Shown here: positions 24,160-35,711 of the stretch, in pieces
How positions within the stretch are numbered: position 1 is the first letter of the stretch
Layout: each line of letters starts with the position of its first letter
Source of the DNA: Tausonia pullulans
Lineage: Eukaryota; Basidiomycota; Tremellomycetes; Cystofilobasidiales; Mrakiaceae
Assembly: GCA_951802195.1 (NCBI GenBank)
Contig: OX637627.1
Span: 62,001 to 126,000 of the forward strand
Length of the DNA stretch: 64,000 bases
Reading direction: 5' to 3'
Position numbers and translations under genes: made by a program
Notes under the pieces: model-generated
Told to the model about the DNA's origin: nothing
Seen by the model: only the letters and a program-made list of their open reading frames with translations
The model's database searches: none

Positions 24160-25277
24160 GGTTGCTGAGAGAGAAGGAGAAGTGTGCGAGGGGAGGTTGA
24201 CTAGGAGAGTGGACGAGAAGACGAGAGAGAGCGATGGTGGATGGAGGGAGCGAGTCAGGAAAGCAGCTTTTGAATCCAGGCAGCAGACAGGCGCCTCCAT
24301 TTCTTACACGGTTCAGTTCGCCGGTCAGACATCGGCGTATTGCAGCGAGCGCGGACTGAGAACCGCGCCGAACGCCGAGAGGTGTGAGACGTCGAACGGA
24401 TCAGATCCCGGTTGTTCCGGTTGAACCCTGATTGGCTGGATTGATTGAATAGGGGTGCGCCACTTTTCCCCTTCGCTGACGGCTGAACAGATGGGATAGG
24501 TCAGTCTCTGAGCTAAGAAGACTGGTGGCGCAGATGGATAGGCAGGAATTATGTAGCCGCGGCTCGGACAGAGTGACGTTCCTTTCGTTTCTCCTCGGTT
24601 GGAGCCCGGGCCGACGAAGGGAAGAGCTGGTTCTTTACACTATACTGAGAGCATTGGGTGTCCATTTTGTTTTATCTGAATCCTGGATCAAGCGTAGAGG
24701 GCGGCATGCTTCTATGAGAAATGGCATGAGGGACAAAATGAGGCATATGATGGTCGAGAGGAAGGGGGAAGAGACAAGAAGACGAGGATCAGACGCCAAC
24801 CCACCCGAACGACGACCGCCAACCCTCCCCGACGCTCTCAACCCTCAGCCCTCCGCCATCGCCGCAAACGCCACCGACACCACTATTGTCGGATCGCAGC
24901 GGCTAGAGACGACATTGGGTGGCGCGCCCGAATGCATTGCCAGATTGGGGGGCCGCTTGATATCTAGCAGAGAAGGACTGGGAGCTCATCGAGGTTGAGA
25001 AATGCAAGCAAACATGTTATGGCGCTCGAGGGTTCAGGTCCCATTGCCAGCCTTTCCCAGCTGAGGATAGCGAGCTGGTAAATGATGACGGCAAAGCTTC
25101 CCTTTGCCACGAAAAGAACTCGACCGAGGCTCCTCTCGTCCGCCAGCGCTCTTTCAGTCCTGAGAAGAAACAAGAGGAAAACAACCCAAGCATCTATTGT
25201 CCATAGCTCCAATATAAGACGCAGCAGGCAGAGCCGTCTATCGCTGCTAGCGCGATATGCGGGAGAGTGCGCGAACC
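24160..25277. other. Intergenic region, inositol oxygenase promoter and HUT1 3' end
   Basis: About 1.12 kb between two minus-strand genes. A CCAAT box lies about 270 bp upstream of the inositol oxygenase start. A tRNA-like A-box near 24524 has no matching B-box. No gene was recognised. Confidence 0.5.
24429..24435 (-). promoter_or_regulatory. CCAATCA box upstream of inositol oxygenase
   Basis: The minus strand reads CCAATCA here, the preferred core of the HAP/NF-Y complex, 270 bp before the inositol oxygenase ATG and on its sense strand. A HAP3-type subunit gene is in this same window at 34.4 kb. A single 7-mer can occur by chance. Confidence 0.35.
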
Positions 25278-27129
25278 TCACGGGCTCTTCTCCTTCGCAA
25301 TCCCATTGCCGTTTCCACTGCGAGTGATGGAGGCGGCCTGGCCATTCGAACGCCCATTGGCGAAATCAGCCGAGAGCTTCGGGGCCTTCTTCGCCCGGTC
25401 CTCTGCGATAGGTGTCAGCCTCTAGTCAACGAATGGAACATGCGATTGTGGAGAGAACGCACCGGATATCTTGGCCCAGGCTTCGACGCCGATGCCTGAG
25501 AAGACGACGGCGGCGCCGAGCCACTGGCCGGTAGTGAGTTGGTGGTCAAAGAGGACGACGCTGAGCTGTAGGAGGTTCGGCATCTCATCAGTACGTGCGT
25601 ATTGAGGCACGAAGAGGGATGGTCCGGACAATCATCGTGAACAGCTTCCTCGTGACAGTGATCATGACGAGTGTGAGGCTGCCAAAGGCCTCGAGTGTCT
25701 CAAAGATGAAGAGCTGGCCAAGGGCGCCGGTGAGCGCGTACATGATGAGCGGGCGGAGGAGTGAAGGGTGCGTCGAAAGGAAGGCGAGCGTCGTTTGGAC
25801 CTCAGCAGTCGCGGAGGGGGAGGGGTGGAGGACAGGAATGCTGGTGGAGAGAGCAAGAGGGCCGCGTGAGTCTGGAAGTCAGAGCGCAGGGGAGCGAGTG
25901 AGGGGCGCACCGAGGGAGCGGAAAGAGAATGAGCGGGAGCGAGATAAGAAGCGTGAGAGACGACATGAAGAACATCATCTGCTGGCCTTCGAGGCAAACA
26001 GGGGCCTGGCAGTCAGCATCCGCATGTGCTCAAGCACGAGCCAGATATGTCTACCCACCGGTGACCCTGTATTTTCGGAAGATCTCGTCCTGGCCCGAGT
26101 TGGTTGCCCCATCGATGAGGAGGTTGACCACGAGGAGTCCGAGGCCGATGAGGCTCTCGCCGGCCTTCTGCTCCTGAACAGCAGCCTGCTTACCGGTGTG
26201 CTTCGCTGGCGGGCCCTCGGAGCCGAGAAGCATAAACAGCGAGATACCGAGAGTGACGAGCGAGACGACTAGGTACTTGTGCGGCGGAAAGCGGCGGCGG
26301 TAGAGGAGGACCTGAGTGATGGAAGGTGCCAGCGCATGTCAGGACAACGCTCCACAACAGGGCGAGAGGACCGTTGACGCACGTTCATAAAGAGAACCGG
26401 GACGAGCTTGCAGCTTTTGCCAAGGACCATAGTTGGATAGCTGATGTGCCTCAGGCTGGCGAATCCGAACGGTCCTGCGCTCGTGTTGAGAAGAGCGACC
26501 TTGGCGTAACTTGAAAGGAGACCGCGGGCGCTAGTCTGAACAACTGCGCCGGCAATCTCCTTAGTCGAGGAGGACGACGAGGAGCTGGAAAGTCCCAGCG
26601 TCTGACGGAGACTCGTGTGAGATGCCGGTCGGCGAACGAGAAGATAGAGGAAGGCGAAGAGCGCCGAGAAAAGCGCCTGGACGGTCTGGAGGGTGAGGAT
26701 CGACTTGAAGCGCGCGGGAGGGTGGCCGGGAATGGAGGAAGGGAAGGGAACGGAGACTGAGATTGGAAGTAGAGTTGACGATGAGAGCAGAGGGACATGG
26801 TGTAAATATGCACATTAAAGAGGTCAATAAAGTGTCAGATGTGAACGTGTCCGAAACGAGGTGAAAGCGGCGCGTCAACGCACGTCGTTCCTGAGCGATA
26901 GCCCAAAGCTGTCATGGAGGGCAAAATTCATTAACCCGTCTACAGGCCAATATACCAAGAGGAACACACCAGGAACATGGAGTAGACTCCTCCACAGCAG
27001 ACACCGAGCCTGTGGGATGCGAACAGCGTTCATTCGGACGGCGGGACGTGAGCTGGCCGGCCGAAGAATGACGCGTCGCAGGAAGCGAGTGGTGTCCTGC
27101 GCATTCGAGACGGACCTAAGGAACGACAT
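25278..27129 (-). CDS. HUT1: UDP-galactose transporter homologue, nucleotide-sugar transporter (HUT1/SLC35B1 family)
   Basis: ER or Golgi membrane carrier of the drug/metabolite transporter superfamily with about ten membrane helices. Conserved blocks are GVYSMF joined by splicing to [10 protein letters not shown], then [40 protein letters not shown], the family signature [74 protein letters not shown] and [19 protein letters not shown]. The C-terminal exon ends [11 protein letters not shown] with TGA at 25278. The middle is well supported. The 5' end is not: the exon carrying [12 protein letters not shown] must follow an intron, and the ATG at 27129 (MSFL) is my best guess. HUT1-type carriers in yeasts also import ATP or UDP-glucose into the ER, so the substrate is open. 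Confidence 0.85.
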
Positions 27130-27346
27130 GACTTCTGGCGGGTAAAAGGGAATAAAAAGAGTTTCGAGGCGGCCAAGAGTGCAGCCTGGGTGATGGTCAG
27201 GGATCCTGTCGACTTGACACGTCAGAAGACAAGTCACCGAGGGGAAGCGAGCGAGACACCGGGCCGTGCGCTAAGCACGCGCGGGCCTTCATTCTCTCTC
27301 CCATCCTCGGCCACTCCCTCCTCTCGATCACACCAACCCCCATTGC

Positions 27347-30109
27347 ATGTTCGACCCTCTCCAGCCCCCGTCGATGGCAGCCCGCTCGGCCGCACACAAC
27401 CAGCCCGGGCATGCCTGGCCGTCGTCGCCGCATCGGCCGTCCGACCTCCCCGACCATCCCTCCCACGCGAGGTCCTCCTCGGCCTCGCCCGCACCCCGCC
27501 AGCAGCCTTACCCGGGGTCGCCCTCCCAGCATGGGAACGGCACTGGACCGAGTCACGAGTGGGCCAAAGATGCAGTCGTGAGTGTCCCCTGTTGGTACCG
27601 ATGGACGCCCCTCCGCGGTCGCTCGCTCGCATTATCGCCGATGCGCCGGCCACGCCGGCAGACCGGTGCTTTTCCGCCTCGTACGACACGTACTGCTTGA
27701 AGCGATAAACCCTCTGCATCTCAGAGTTGCATAGGACACGGCCGGATGAGCGGCAGGCGGAGAGAGGGCCTGCTTTAGCGGGGTCGCGTGCTTTGCTACT
27801 CCCATCGCCCGTGTCTGACGACGCTTTATCCTCGGTTCTCTCCCACTCCTAGGTCTATAATGCGCCCGCTCCATCGCTCATATCGCCTGAGGCTATGTCT
27901 GCCGCTCAGAAGTCGTCAGGCCAGCCTACGAGGCTTGGTCCCTTTCTGCGCGTCAAGATCACCGGCATGGAGCGCAACCGCAAGGACCTCCTCATCCGCT
28001 TTGATGCGTCGGTATGTCCCGACTTGCGCTCAAGTATGTAGGAGACAGCTCTGACCGAGGAGAACTCACAGACAAATCTTCCGAACTTCCGGACGAGCAT
28101 GTACAAGAACATGCAGCGGAGCTACGTTGAGTTCCGCCTGTTTGCCGATCAGCTCAGCATCGGCAACCCGCAGAGTGAGTGAGCCACCTCTGCTTTATCC
28201 CTAACTGGTCTGGCACTCAGACTTACTCGCACTGCTTGCGGGGAAACAGCTATCGTCGCGGCCCTTCCTCTGCCTTCCAGCTCGGCCACAACAGACGAGG
28301 AGGGTCAGTCCCGGCTCTCGCCGTCGCCGCGCGTCTCGATCTTTCTCTGACCTCTCGTGCTTCTCCATCCCTAGACGACCGCCTTGTCCGGATAGCACTC
28401 CAGAGGTGGTTTTCGCGCGTATGCCTAGACCCAGTGCTGCTTGCGGATGAGGAGTTCCGTTCGTTTGTTGAGTCGGACTTTGGTGTGAGTTGACGACGCG
28501 TCTGCGGGAGCCTTCACTCTGGAGTTCCCCCAATTGAAGCCTCATGACCAACAGTACAACCCCGTCCCACGCGTTCGTCGCAAGGCTCCGACCTCGTCGT
28601 TCGCCTCTCTCCCGATCCCTCTCCTCCGCAAGGGCGCCCACGACGACGACGATGCGCTCGCCTCGGCCCGGTACGAGCTCGAACGGCTGGACGGCCGATT
28701 CGCCGAGGCCGCGCGGGCAGTGGACAAGATGAGTAAAGCGAGGAAGACGCTTGCAGCTGCGGAGGGCGATCTAGGTGGCAAGCTTGTGCTCGTCGCGACG
28801 ACCGAGGTTGTCCCCACGCTGGGGGTGGCCATGCGGAAACTCGGTCGGGCGATGGATGCTGCATCAGGGATTCAGACCTCTCAAGTGAGTCAAGAGTTTT
28901 GTATGTCTGGAGTGTTAACGAGGAGAGACGATCTGACATGCCTGTCTCTGTCGCTGCTCTCTCCTAAAGTCCGTCAGCGAGTGCGTCGTCGTCGGCGATA
29001 CGTTGGGATACCAGAGCCTCAACGCGCGTGCAGCCAAGGAGACCCTTCTTCAGCGGATCCAGATTGTCGAGGAGCATCAAGCTGCCGCCAAGGTCACCAT
29101 AACCAAGCGACGCGTTGTCGAGCGCATGAAGGGCTCGACATCCATAGTCCCCTCCAAGGTTGACGACGCGATTGACGAGCTCCAGCAGGCCAACGACGCC
29201 GAGTTGGTCCTCGCCCACCGGCTCACGTCAATCTCGAACAACCTCCACCGGAGCCTTAACGTTCACTCCCGGCAGACGCACGAGGACCTCGCCGTAGCCC
29301 TCCTCGAGCATGCCAGGATGAACGTCATGTACGAGCGCGCGGTCTTCCGTGAACTTGAGGCGCTCAAAGGCGACGTTCGTGCTATCGGGACAGCTGGCTT
29401 ACCTGGATCGACCTTGCCCCCGCCGGTGGTCCCTGTAGACCGGACGGGAATGCCCCCAACAAGGACGTGGGTTGAGCAACCCAAGCCTCAGCGACCGCCC
29501 TTGCTTCCGACGGCGTCGTCTTCGGCCACGGCGTCCCAGCCGGCCTCACCGGCGCCTGTCCGCCAGCAACAGCAGATCTCTCAGCCCCATCAACAAACTC
29601 AGCAGCCGGCGCCGCTTTCCCCTCCGCCTCGTCAGTCGCATCAGCCCTCGACGGCCTACTTTCGGCCGCCTCCGCCTCCGTCCTCGTCATCCATTTCTGG
29701 GGCACCTTCCTCGTCACAGCAGTCCCCCCTTGGCCCTGGACCCCTTTACAACTCCTCCGGCGGTGGTGGCGGGCTCACGCAATCGCTTTATGCCCCATCG
29801 GCATCCGCATCACATGCTAGTCCTCAGCAGGGCTCGCGCTCGTCGTTCGTCCCACCCTCTGCGGTGCGCCAGCCATTTGGTGGCGAAAGCAGCAGCGGCA
29901 CGTTCGACCCTCTCGGCGGAGGAGGCTACTCGAGTCGCGGTACGGGCTCTGGGTCCGTTGGAGGAGAGGGAGAACGGATGACGCAGAGCATGTATCTCCC
30001 CGGTGGGCAGCCAGTCGTCCAGCAGCAGGAGCGGGCTGCACCGGCGCCGCCTGCCAGGCGTAGGCTGGATCCAAAGCTGGCCGCTAGCATGCTGGGGAAA
30101 GGCTTTTGA
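27347..30109 (+). CDS. VPS17: Retromer sorting nexin Vps17 (PX-BAR protein)
   Basis: Partner of Vps5 in the membrane-bending half of the retromer, which recycles receptors from endosomes to the Golgi. After a Pro/Ser-rich N-terminal region (from MFDPLQPPSMAARS), the PX domain reads LRVKITGMERNRKDLLIRFD, TNLPNFRTSMYKNMQRSYVE and RWFSRVCLDPVLLADEEF, with VESDFGYNPVPRVRRKAP closing it. This spacing and the RNRKDLL block are typical of Vps17 rather than Vps5. A BAR-type helical region follows (ASARYELERLDGRFAEAARA onward to about residue 450). The last 230 residues are Pro/Gln/Ser-rich and probably disordered, ending DPKLAASMLGKGF. About seven exons are used. It is divergent from HUT1 over 217 bp. 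Call is firm; ATG at 27374 is an alternative start. Confidence 0.88.
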
Positions 30110-30254
30110 TCTATATTTTGAATGTGGGTCTGCATGGATGAATGATTGACACTGAGAGCGTGCGGTGTAGCAAAACGGCCCGTGCTCCTCTCATCCGAGG
30201 GGAGTGGAGAGCCACGTCGGCTGTACCCTAACCGTCACTTCTCGACTTGAGCAC

Positions 30255-32274
30255 ATGTCCGACCGACCGCTCCTTCTCTTGATCTACCTCCACGGCTTCA
30301 AGGGAGACGATTCGACGTTTCTCAAGTTTCCCGTGCCTGCTGTCCTCTCTTCGATCTTGCTTCATACGGACGGACAGCGGACTGAGGCGTTTGTTTCCCT
30401 TCCCCCCGCTCAATCTGTCGTAGGAACGCCTTAATCACATCTGCCAGGAGACTCTTCCGGACGTCCAGGTCGAGAGCGTTGTCTTCCCCGCTTATGAGGT
30501 CAGTCTTTGCTTCAAGGTCACTTCGGTGGAGACCGCGGGCGCGTCAGGCAGTGTGTGGATCGGTCGAAGCGAGATATCCACATTACCATGCACGTTATGG
30601 ACGGCCTGGAATTGTATTCTACACACCAAGACGGTGTAACTGACTCATTAACCGGCGGCATCGTTCAACAGACCAAAGGCGACTTGGTAAGTTGGCTGCT
30701 TCTCTCCCTCTACCCTGCGTCGCGCGACACATGTATGTGCGTGATGTGGTCGCTGATTCTATGCCGTCCTTCGCAGAAAGCCGCTACAGACCGCTTCGTC
30801 GAGTGGCTCACGACCCTCGTCGTAGAGCGGGAGTCTGCCGATGCCCGAGCGGGCCCAGGTCGGAAGGCTCGAGTGGTCCTCTGCGGTCACTCGTACGTGA
30901 CACCCTTCCCTCGATGGTCAGTGCGACAAGCCAGCTGACTTGAGTGTTGTTCATCGATGGACCAGGATGGGTGGCCTCCTCGCCGCCGACGCTATCCTCA
31001 ACATCGCCGACGTCGGGAAGGGCAAGGATGGAAGCGAGTCGAAGCCGCTTTGGCCTCGAGTCATCGGTCTCCTGGCGTTCGACACACCGGTCCGACGCTC
31101 AATCTGCGAACCATGCTTTTCGCCGCTGAACTTACACTCTGCCCTATCCACAGTATCTCGGCCTCCATCCTAATGTCTTCAAGAACACCCTCACGAAGGC
31201 AACGACGCACGCTCAGCAAGCCCGCGATGTCGTTGCCGCCGTCTCCGTCATGGCACCCGCGGTACTCTCGGCCTTCTCCTGGGGGGCAGCGAAGAAGGCC
31301 ACTACACCTCCACCGACCGCTGCTACACCCGAAGCCGCTGCTTTGGCCACGGACGACTCACCAACCTCATCGAGAACGAGATCGAAGACAGCGCCCCCGT
31401 CGTCATCCTCGTCGTCCCATACCAGTTTGAGCTTCTCGACCCCGCAAGAGAGCGCCCGCGCAGCTGCCAAGCCTGATCTCACGTCCACCCCCGCTCCATC
31501 ATTATCAGCAGCGGCAGGAACTTCGAGCTCAGGATGGGGCCGCTTCTCCGTGCCAGCGATGTATGGCCTCGGCGCCGCAGCCGTAGCAGCCGCCGGAGCG
31601 GGAGCGTACATGAAACGCAACGATTTGGGGCAGAGTCTCGGGCTCGGAATGGGATGGGCGCAGGATCATCTCAAGTACGTTGGAAATCTCTGGGATGGGG
31701 AGGCGCTCAAGGCGAGGTTGGAGGCGCTCGACGCGCTTGTAAGGGAGCGAAAGCTAGTGTTTCGGAAGTGAGTCGTTGAGTGCCGTAGCTCCCGGTCGTT
31801 CATGCACACTGGGATGTTGATATCAGTTGATATCCGCCCCCAGCTTCTACACTCTCCTTCCGCAAACCCAGGGCCAGATCCTCCCGCGGACGTTTTGCAT
31901 CCTCCCCCAGCCAGGCGGGACCACGCGCGGGGCATGGCTCTCGGCGAGAAACGGACTCGCTCGGGACGAGGTGCAAGCCCACACCGAGATGTGTAAGCGG
32001 ATTCCTTCTTTTCGGCAACTGAACAGGACATTGACAAGGCGTTGATTCTTTTTTGTTCTCAGTTGCACCGAAGTCCAATGACAACTACTACGTGAGGAGG
32101 CCCTTTTTCTTACTCTTATTTCTTTGCCCTGTGACTGATAACGGCTATAAATTTCAGGATCTGGGCCTCCGAGCCTCCGAGGCCGCCGCCTACTCGTACG
32201 CCGAATCACTACGGCTCGACGTCGATGAAAGGGACGACGACAAGATGGAGACGCCGATCGACTTGTTGGATTGA
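30255..32274 (+). CDS. DUF676-like alpha/beta hydrolase, function unknown
   Basis: Predicted serine hydrolase or lipase of the kind conserved across fungi but not characterised. It starts MSDRPLLLLIYLHGFKGDDS (oxyanion HG motif), then ERLNHICQETLPDVQVESVV and FPAYE, then a 15-bp exon TKGDL at 30672-30686, then KAATDRFVEWLTTLVVER and the nucleophile elbow CGHS-MGGLLAADAI, in which the serine sits at an exon junction. AFDTP-YLGLHPNVFKNT follows. A Ser/Thr-rich stretch with an AAAVAAAGAGAYM segment comes next, then FYTLLPQTQGQILPRTFC near the C-terminus and a final exon from about 32159 ending METPIDLLD. It reads in the same direction as VPS17, 145 bp downstream. The catalytic Ser and the fold are well supported; the His and Asp were not placed with certainty. 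Confidence 0.8.
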
Positions 32275-32425
32275 GGCGTAGTTGCTTTTTTGCTTTGCCT
32301 CTTGGTGCCTTGATCCGATGGCGATGTGCTGTTGTGGCATTGCACGACAGAAACACACAAGGAGATGTACAACGTTGCAGATGACTCGAGGCACGCTCAA
32401 TCGTCCCCGCTCGTTCGTCCCTCAC

Positions 32426-34169
32426 TCAGAGCTCTCCAACCTTTTTGATCCCCCTCAGGTCAAGGGGGACATTCCTCCGCCAGAACTCGATGAGCAACTC
32501 GGCTAGCCGCTCAGGAACGTCCTGCTGAATATGATGACCGCAGTTGGGCAGAACGACGTGCTGGAATTTGCCTAGGGCGCCGGAGGGTTCCATCCGTCAG
32601 TCCCCCTTGCCCTCCTCCACGGAAAGACACACAGGAAAGCGTAAGGACGGACCCTGCATCTGACCGATTATCAGCTCCTTGTCAATCCGGTCCGTTCCTG
32701 CGAGGACGAGCATTTTCGGGGCTCGGACGGCCATGAACTTGGAGGAAAGACCCTGGTACCAGCCTTCCCAGAAGGGAGCAGTGGCTTGGAGCGGGGTTCG
32801 CCAGACGACGCGATCAGAGGAAGAAGTGGACGTGGATGGAGGGGCGGAAGTGACGATGGCGGGGACGGTGAGCTGGGCGGAGAGAGGAAGGCGGACGGAT
32901 TGGGAGGAGAGGCTGGAAGAGGAAGAAGATAGGAGTGGTCAGAACTAGATAGAGATAGAGGGAAAGAGATCGAGGACGAACTGCCAGTCAATGGCTGCCT
33001 GCACTGATTCGAACGAGGTCGGTCGAGACGCGATGATGGACGGCATCAACGGAAGCGACTCAATCGCCGCTCCTGGAGAGCGAGTTCATGAGTCAGCATC
33101 GACGACGAGTCGAAGCGTAGATAAGTAGAACACACACGCACCTTCAACAACGTCTAACACAACAACACCGTTAATCTTGTAGCCGAGCTCCTGCAGCCGC
33201 GGCGACGCCTCAAGCACGGGCGCAGCGCCCATCGAGTGACCGACGAGCTGTTGGCAGCGAAGTCATCTTCAAACTGCTGTCCCTTACCCTTATGATGCAG
33301 GAGGACTGACCAGAAGGCCCGGAGTCGCCTTTGGATCCGGGTACATCGTCGTAAGGACGGCGATAAAGTCAGTCGTGAGCGTCTCTAGACTGAGATCAAC
33401 CGGATGGTCGCCCTCGACGTCTCGAGTCTCGCCTGTGCCGAGGGGAAAAGTGTTGAGTTTAGCATGGGGGATAAGCTATAAAGCCTTTCTGGACTAAGGC
33501 ACCCACCGTGCCCTCGTGCATCGAACGCAAACACGCCCAGCTCGCGCCCCGACTGCTCTCTCACTTCCTTCGCGAGTACCGCAAATGCCGCCGCCGCCTC
33601 GCCTCCTCCATGGTGCAGAACAAGGAGCGAGCCTGCACTTGGAGCTTCATCCCGTGGCGGCTCGGGCGCAGTGTAGTAGGCCTGGAAGGCAGGTATGTTG
33701 GGTGCGGTCGGCTGGAGGGTAAAGGTTGAGGCGAAATAGGTCGGCGTGGTGGCCAGAGGCGGATAGCGGGCTTGCATTACTCGGCGGCCGCCTCGCCCCC
33801 GATTAGATGAGGTCGATGGTCTGCAGAAGAGTAGGCAGGAGGTGTCAGCTTGCTAATTGGGAGCAGGCGCCGGGCAAGGGGCCAGAAGATTGGGTCGCGT
33901 GCGGGCTGAACATCGTGGCGAGTCTTGTCTCCCCTCATCGCGCGCTCGAGCAAAGCCTCGGAGAAGTATCACGTTGGCTTAAGATAAAGACGAGCTCACT
34001 GGCCAAGGTCAGGGAGGACGTCGCCCTCCCCTTCCTCATCTTGGTCCTCCTCCTTCTGGTCCTCACCGCGCGTCGATGGCTGGACGGCCTCGAACGGAAG
34101 GCCGTCGGGTCCGAGTCTCGGGAGGGGTGGAAGCTTTCCGAGCTTGGCCTTGAGAAAGTCTCTCTGCAT
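32426..34169 (-). CDS. PPE1: Protein phosphatase 2A methylesterase 1
   Basis: Removes the C-terminal methyl ester of the PP2A catalytic subunit and so tunes phosphatase assembly. The first exon begins MQRDFLKAKLGKLPPLPRLG at 34169, matching the conserved N-terminal start of PME-1 proteins, and has an acidic stretch (KEEDQDEEGEGD). The next exon gives FTLQPTAPNIPAFQAYYTAP, VLHHGGGEAAAAFAVLAKEV and GVFAFDARGHG. Then come the catalytic serine in LVGHSMGAAPVLEA, VVVLDVVEGAAIESL, MLVLAGTDRIDKELIIGQMQ (the Asp region) and the catalytic histidine in VVLPNCGHHIQQDVPERL. It stops with TGA at 32426. It shares a 244-bp divergent promoter with the HAP3 gene. Call is firm. Confidence 0.9.
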
Positions 34170-34413
34170 GTTGGCCGCAAGTACGTCCGGCGGTCGTGCT
34201 GGCGAGGGTGGCCGTTGGATGATGACCGGCCGAGGCCAACCCTCGGGCGAAGCCGTCCGATCTTGTGCCTCGTCCGAGGCCCCAACCAGACAGACCAACC
34301 TCACTCGCAACAACCACCACCTTTAAATCGGCCATCCATCCCTCCATCCATCCAGCCGGCCTTTTTCCTCCTCCCTTACCTTCGCTCCTGTGTTCCCTCC
34401 CCCATCCCGAGGA
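34170..34413. promoter_or_regulatory. Short divergent promoter between PPE1 and HAP3
   Basis: 244 bp separating two opposite start codons. A TTTAAAT element at about 34322, followed by a run of CCATCCATC repeats, lies some 90 bp before the HAP3 ATG. There is no exact CCAAT box in the stretch. Any regulatory change here is likely to touch both genes. Confidence 0.6.
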
Positions 34414-35546
34414 ATGAGTGCCTCCTTTGGTGGCGACGCGTCGTCCTCGTCGCGCGTCCCTCTGGCCGCCTACGCCGCCGCCGACGCCGATGCAGACGCG
34501 GCCGCCCACTCCTTCACCGAGACGCAGATGGACGAGTATCGCGAGCAGGACCGCTATCTTCCAGTGAGTGTCTCGTCTCGGGTCCAGCTTGACAAGAGTG
34601 GCTGGTTAGCTGGCGGCACGCTGTCGTCGAGCGCGCAAACGCACGGATTCCGCCGTGCTCGCTGCTTTCTTCAGAAACACCATCGAGCCGTTCAAGTGCT
34701 GAACTCCCTTGCTCTCGACAAATTAGATAGCAAATGTCTCCCGGATAATGAAGGACTGCCTGCCATCGAGCGCAAAAATCGCCAAGGAGTCGAAGGAGTG
34801 CCTACAGGAGTGTGTCTCGGAGTTCATCTCGTTCATCGTGAGTTTTCTTTCCTTGTTTTTGCGTCTCTAAAACACGGCGCACCGCCGCCCTCCAGAGAAT
34901 CTGTTCGATTTGCATCCTTGCCCATCTGAGACGCACAATGGCTTAGCGTGGATGGGCACTACCTTGAACAGGCAGGCAGCTGACCAGCACCTTCCCTTTC
35001 ACCCCACAGACCTCAGAAGCCTCAGAACGATGCCTAAACGAGAAACGCAAGACGATGAATGGCGAGGTGAGTTCTTGACTTCTCTCTCGCGCGCATGCGG
35101 GGCGATGCTCGAGTCTGAGGCCAGCGATCCTTTGCAGGACATCCTCGACGCGATGACCTCGCTCGGGTTCGACAACTACGTCGAATCGCTCAAGCCGTAC
35201 CTGGCAAAATACCGGATGGTAAGCCCTCTCTCATGGAGGTTGTGGGCCCAAGCTGATCTTTTTTTTACCCCAGTCCCAGAGCGAGAAACCCCGACGCTCC
35301 TCCAAGAGCGGCAAATCGCAGAACGGAGGTGGCACCAAGGGGTCGGCAGCAGGGGGCGTCGGAGCAGGCGGGAGCAAGAAGGTTGGCGGCGGTGGGCCAG
35401 GCCTGGGCGGCGAGGTCGACGAGGACGACGAGGGGGAGGAAGGCCTTTATGATGATGAGGACGAGGAGGAGGACGAGGACGAGGAAGACGAGGCAGAAGC
35501 GGAGGATGGGAGTGAGCGATGGGAGAAGCGGGCGAGGGTCGGATGA
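34414..35546 (+). CDS. HAP3: CCAAT-binding factor subunit HAP3 / NF-YB
   Basis: Histone-fold subunit of the heterotrimeric HAP2/3/5 (NF-Y) transcription factor that binds CCAAT boxes. The first exon ([14 protein letters not shown] onward) ends [12 protein letters not shown] at a GTGAGT donor. It joins [20 protein letters not shown], then [17 protein letters not shown], then [19 protein letters not shown], then [20 protein letters not shown]. Together these make the complete NF-YB histone fold of about 90 residues, including the [15 protein letters not shown]-contact region. The last exon is a Gly/Ser/Lys-rich linker and a strongly acidic run ([18 protein letters not shown]) ending KRARVG. Known roles in fungi include respiratory and iron-regulated genes; targets in this species are not shown. 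Confidence 0.95.
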
Positions 35547-35711
35547 AGGAGTCATTGAGAAAGGTCGTAAAACATATGATGTACATCTAGTGTGAAAGGG
35601 CAAGACACGGAGCAAAGAGGATAGCACAGGAAGTGAGCGAGCGAGAGGAAAGATAGCGAGACCGTACGAGAAGGGAAACAATGAACAATGGCAAGGGCTA
35701 CCCTCCTCTAC

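Noticed and set aside
24524-24545. tRNA A-box-like sequence (TGGCGCAGATGGATAGG)
   Set aside because: No B-box (GTTCRANYC) at the right distance and no cloverleaf could be drawn.
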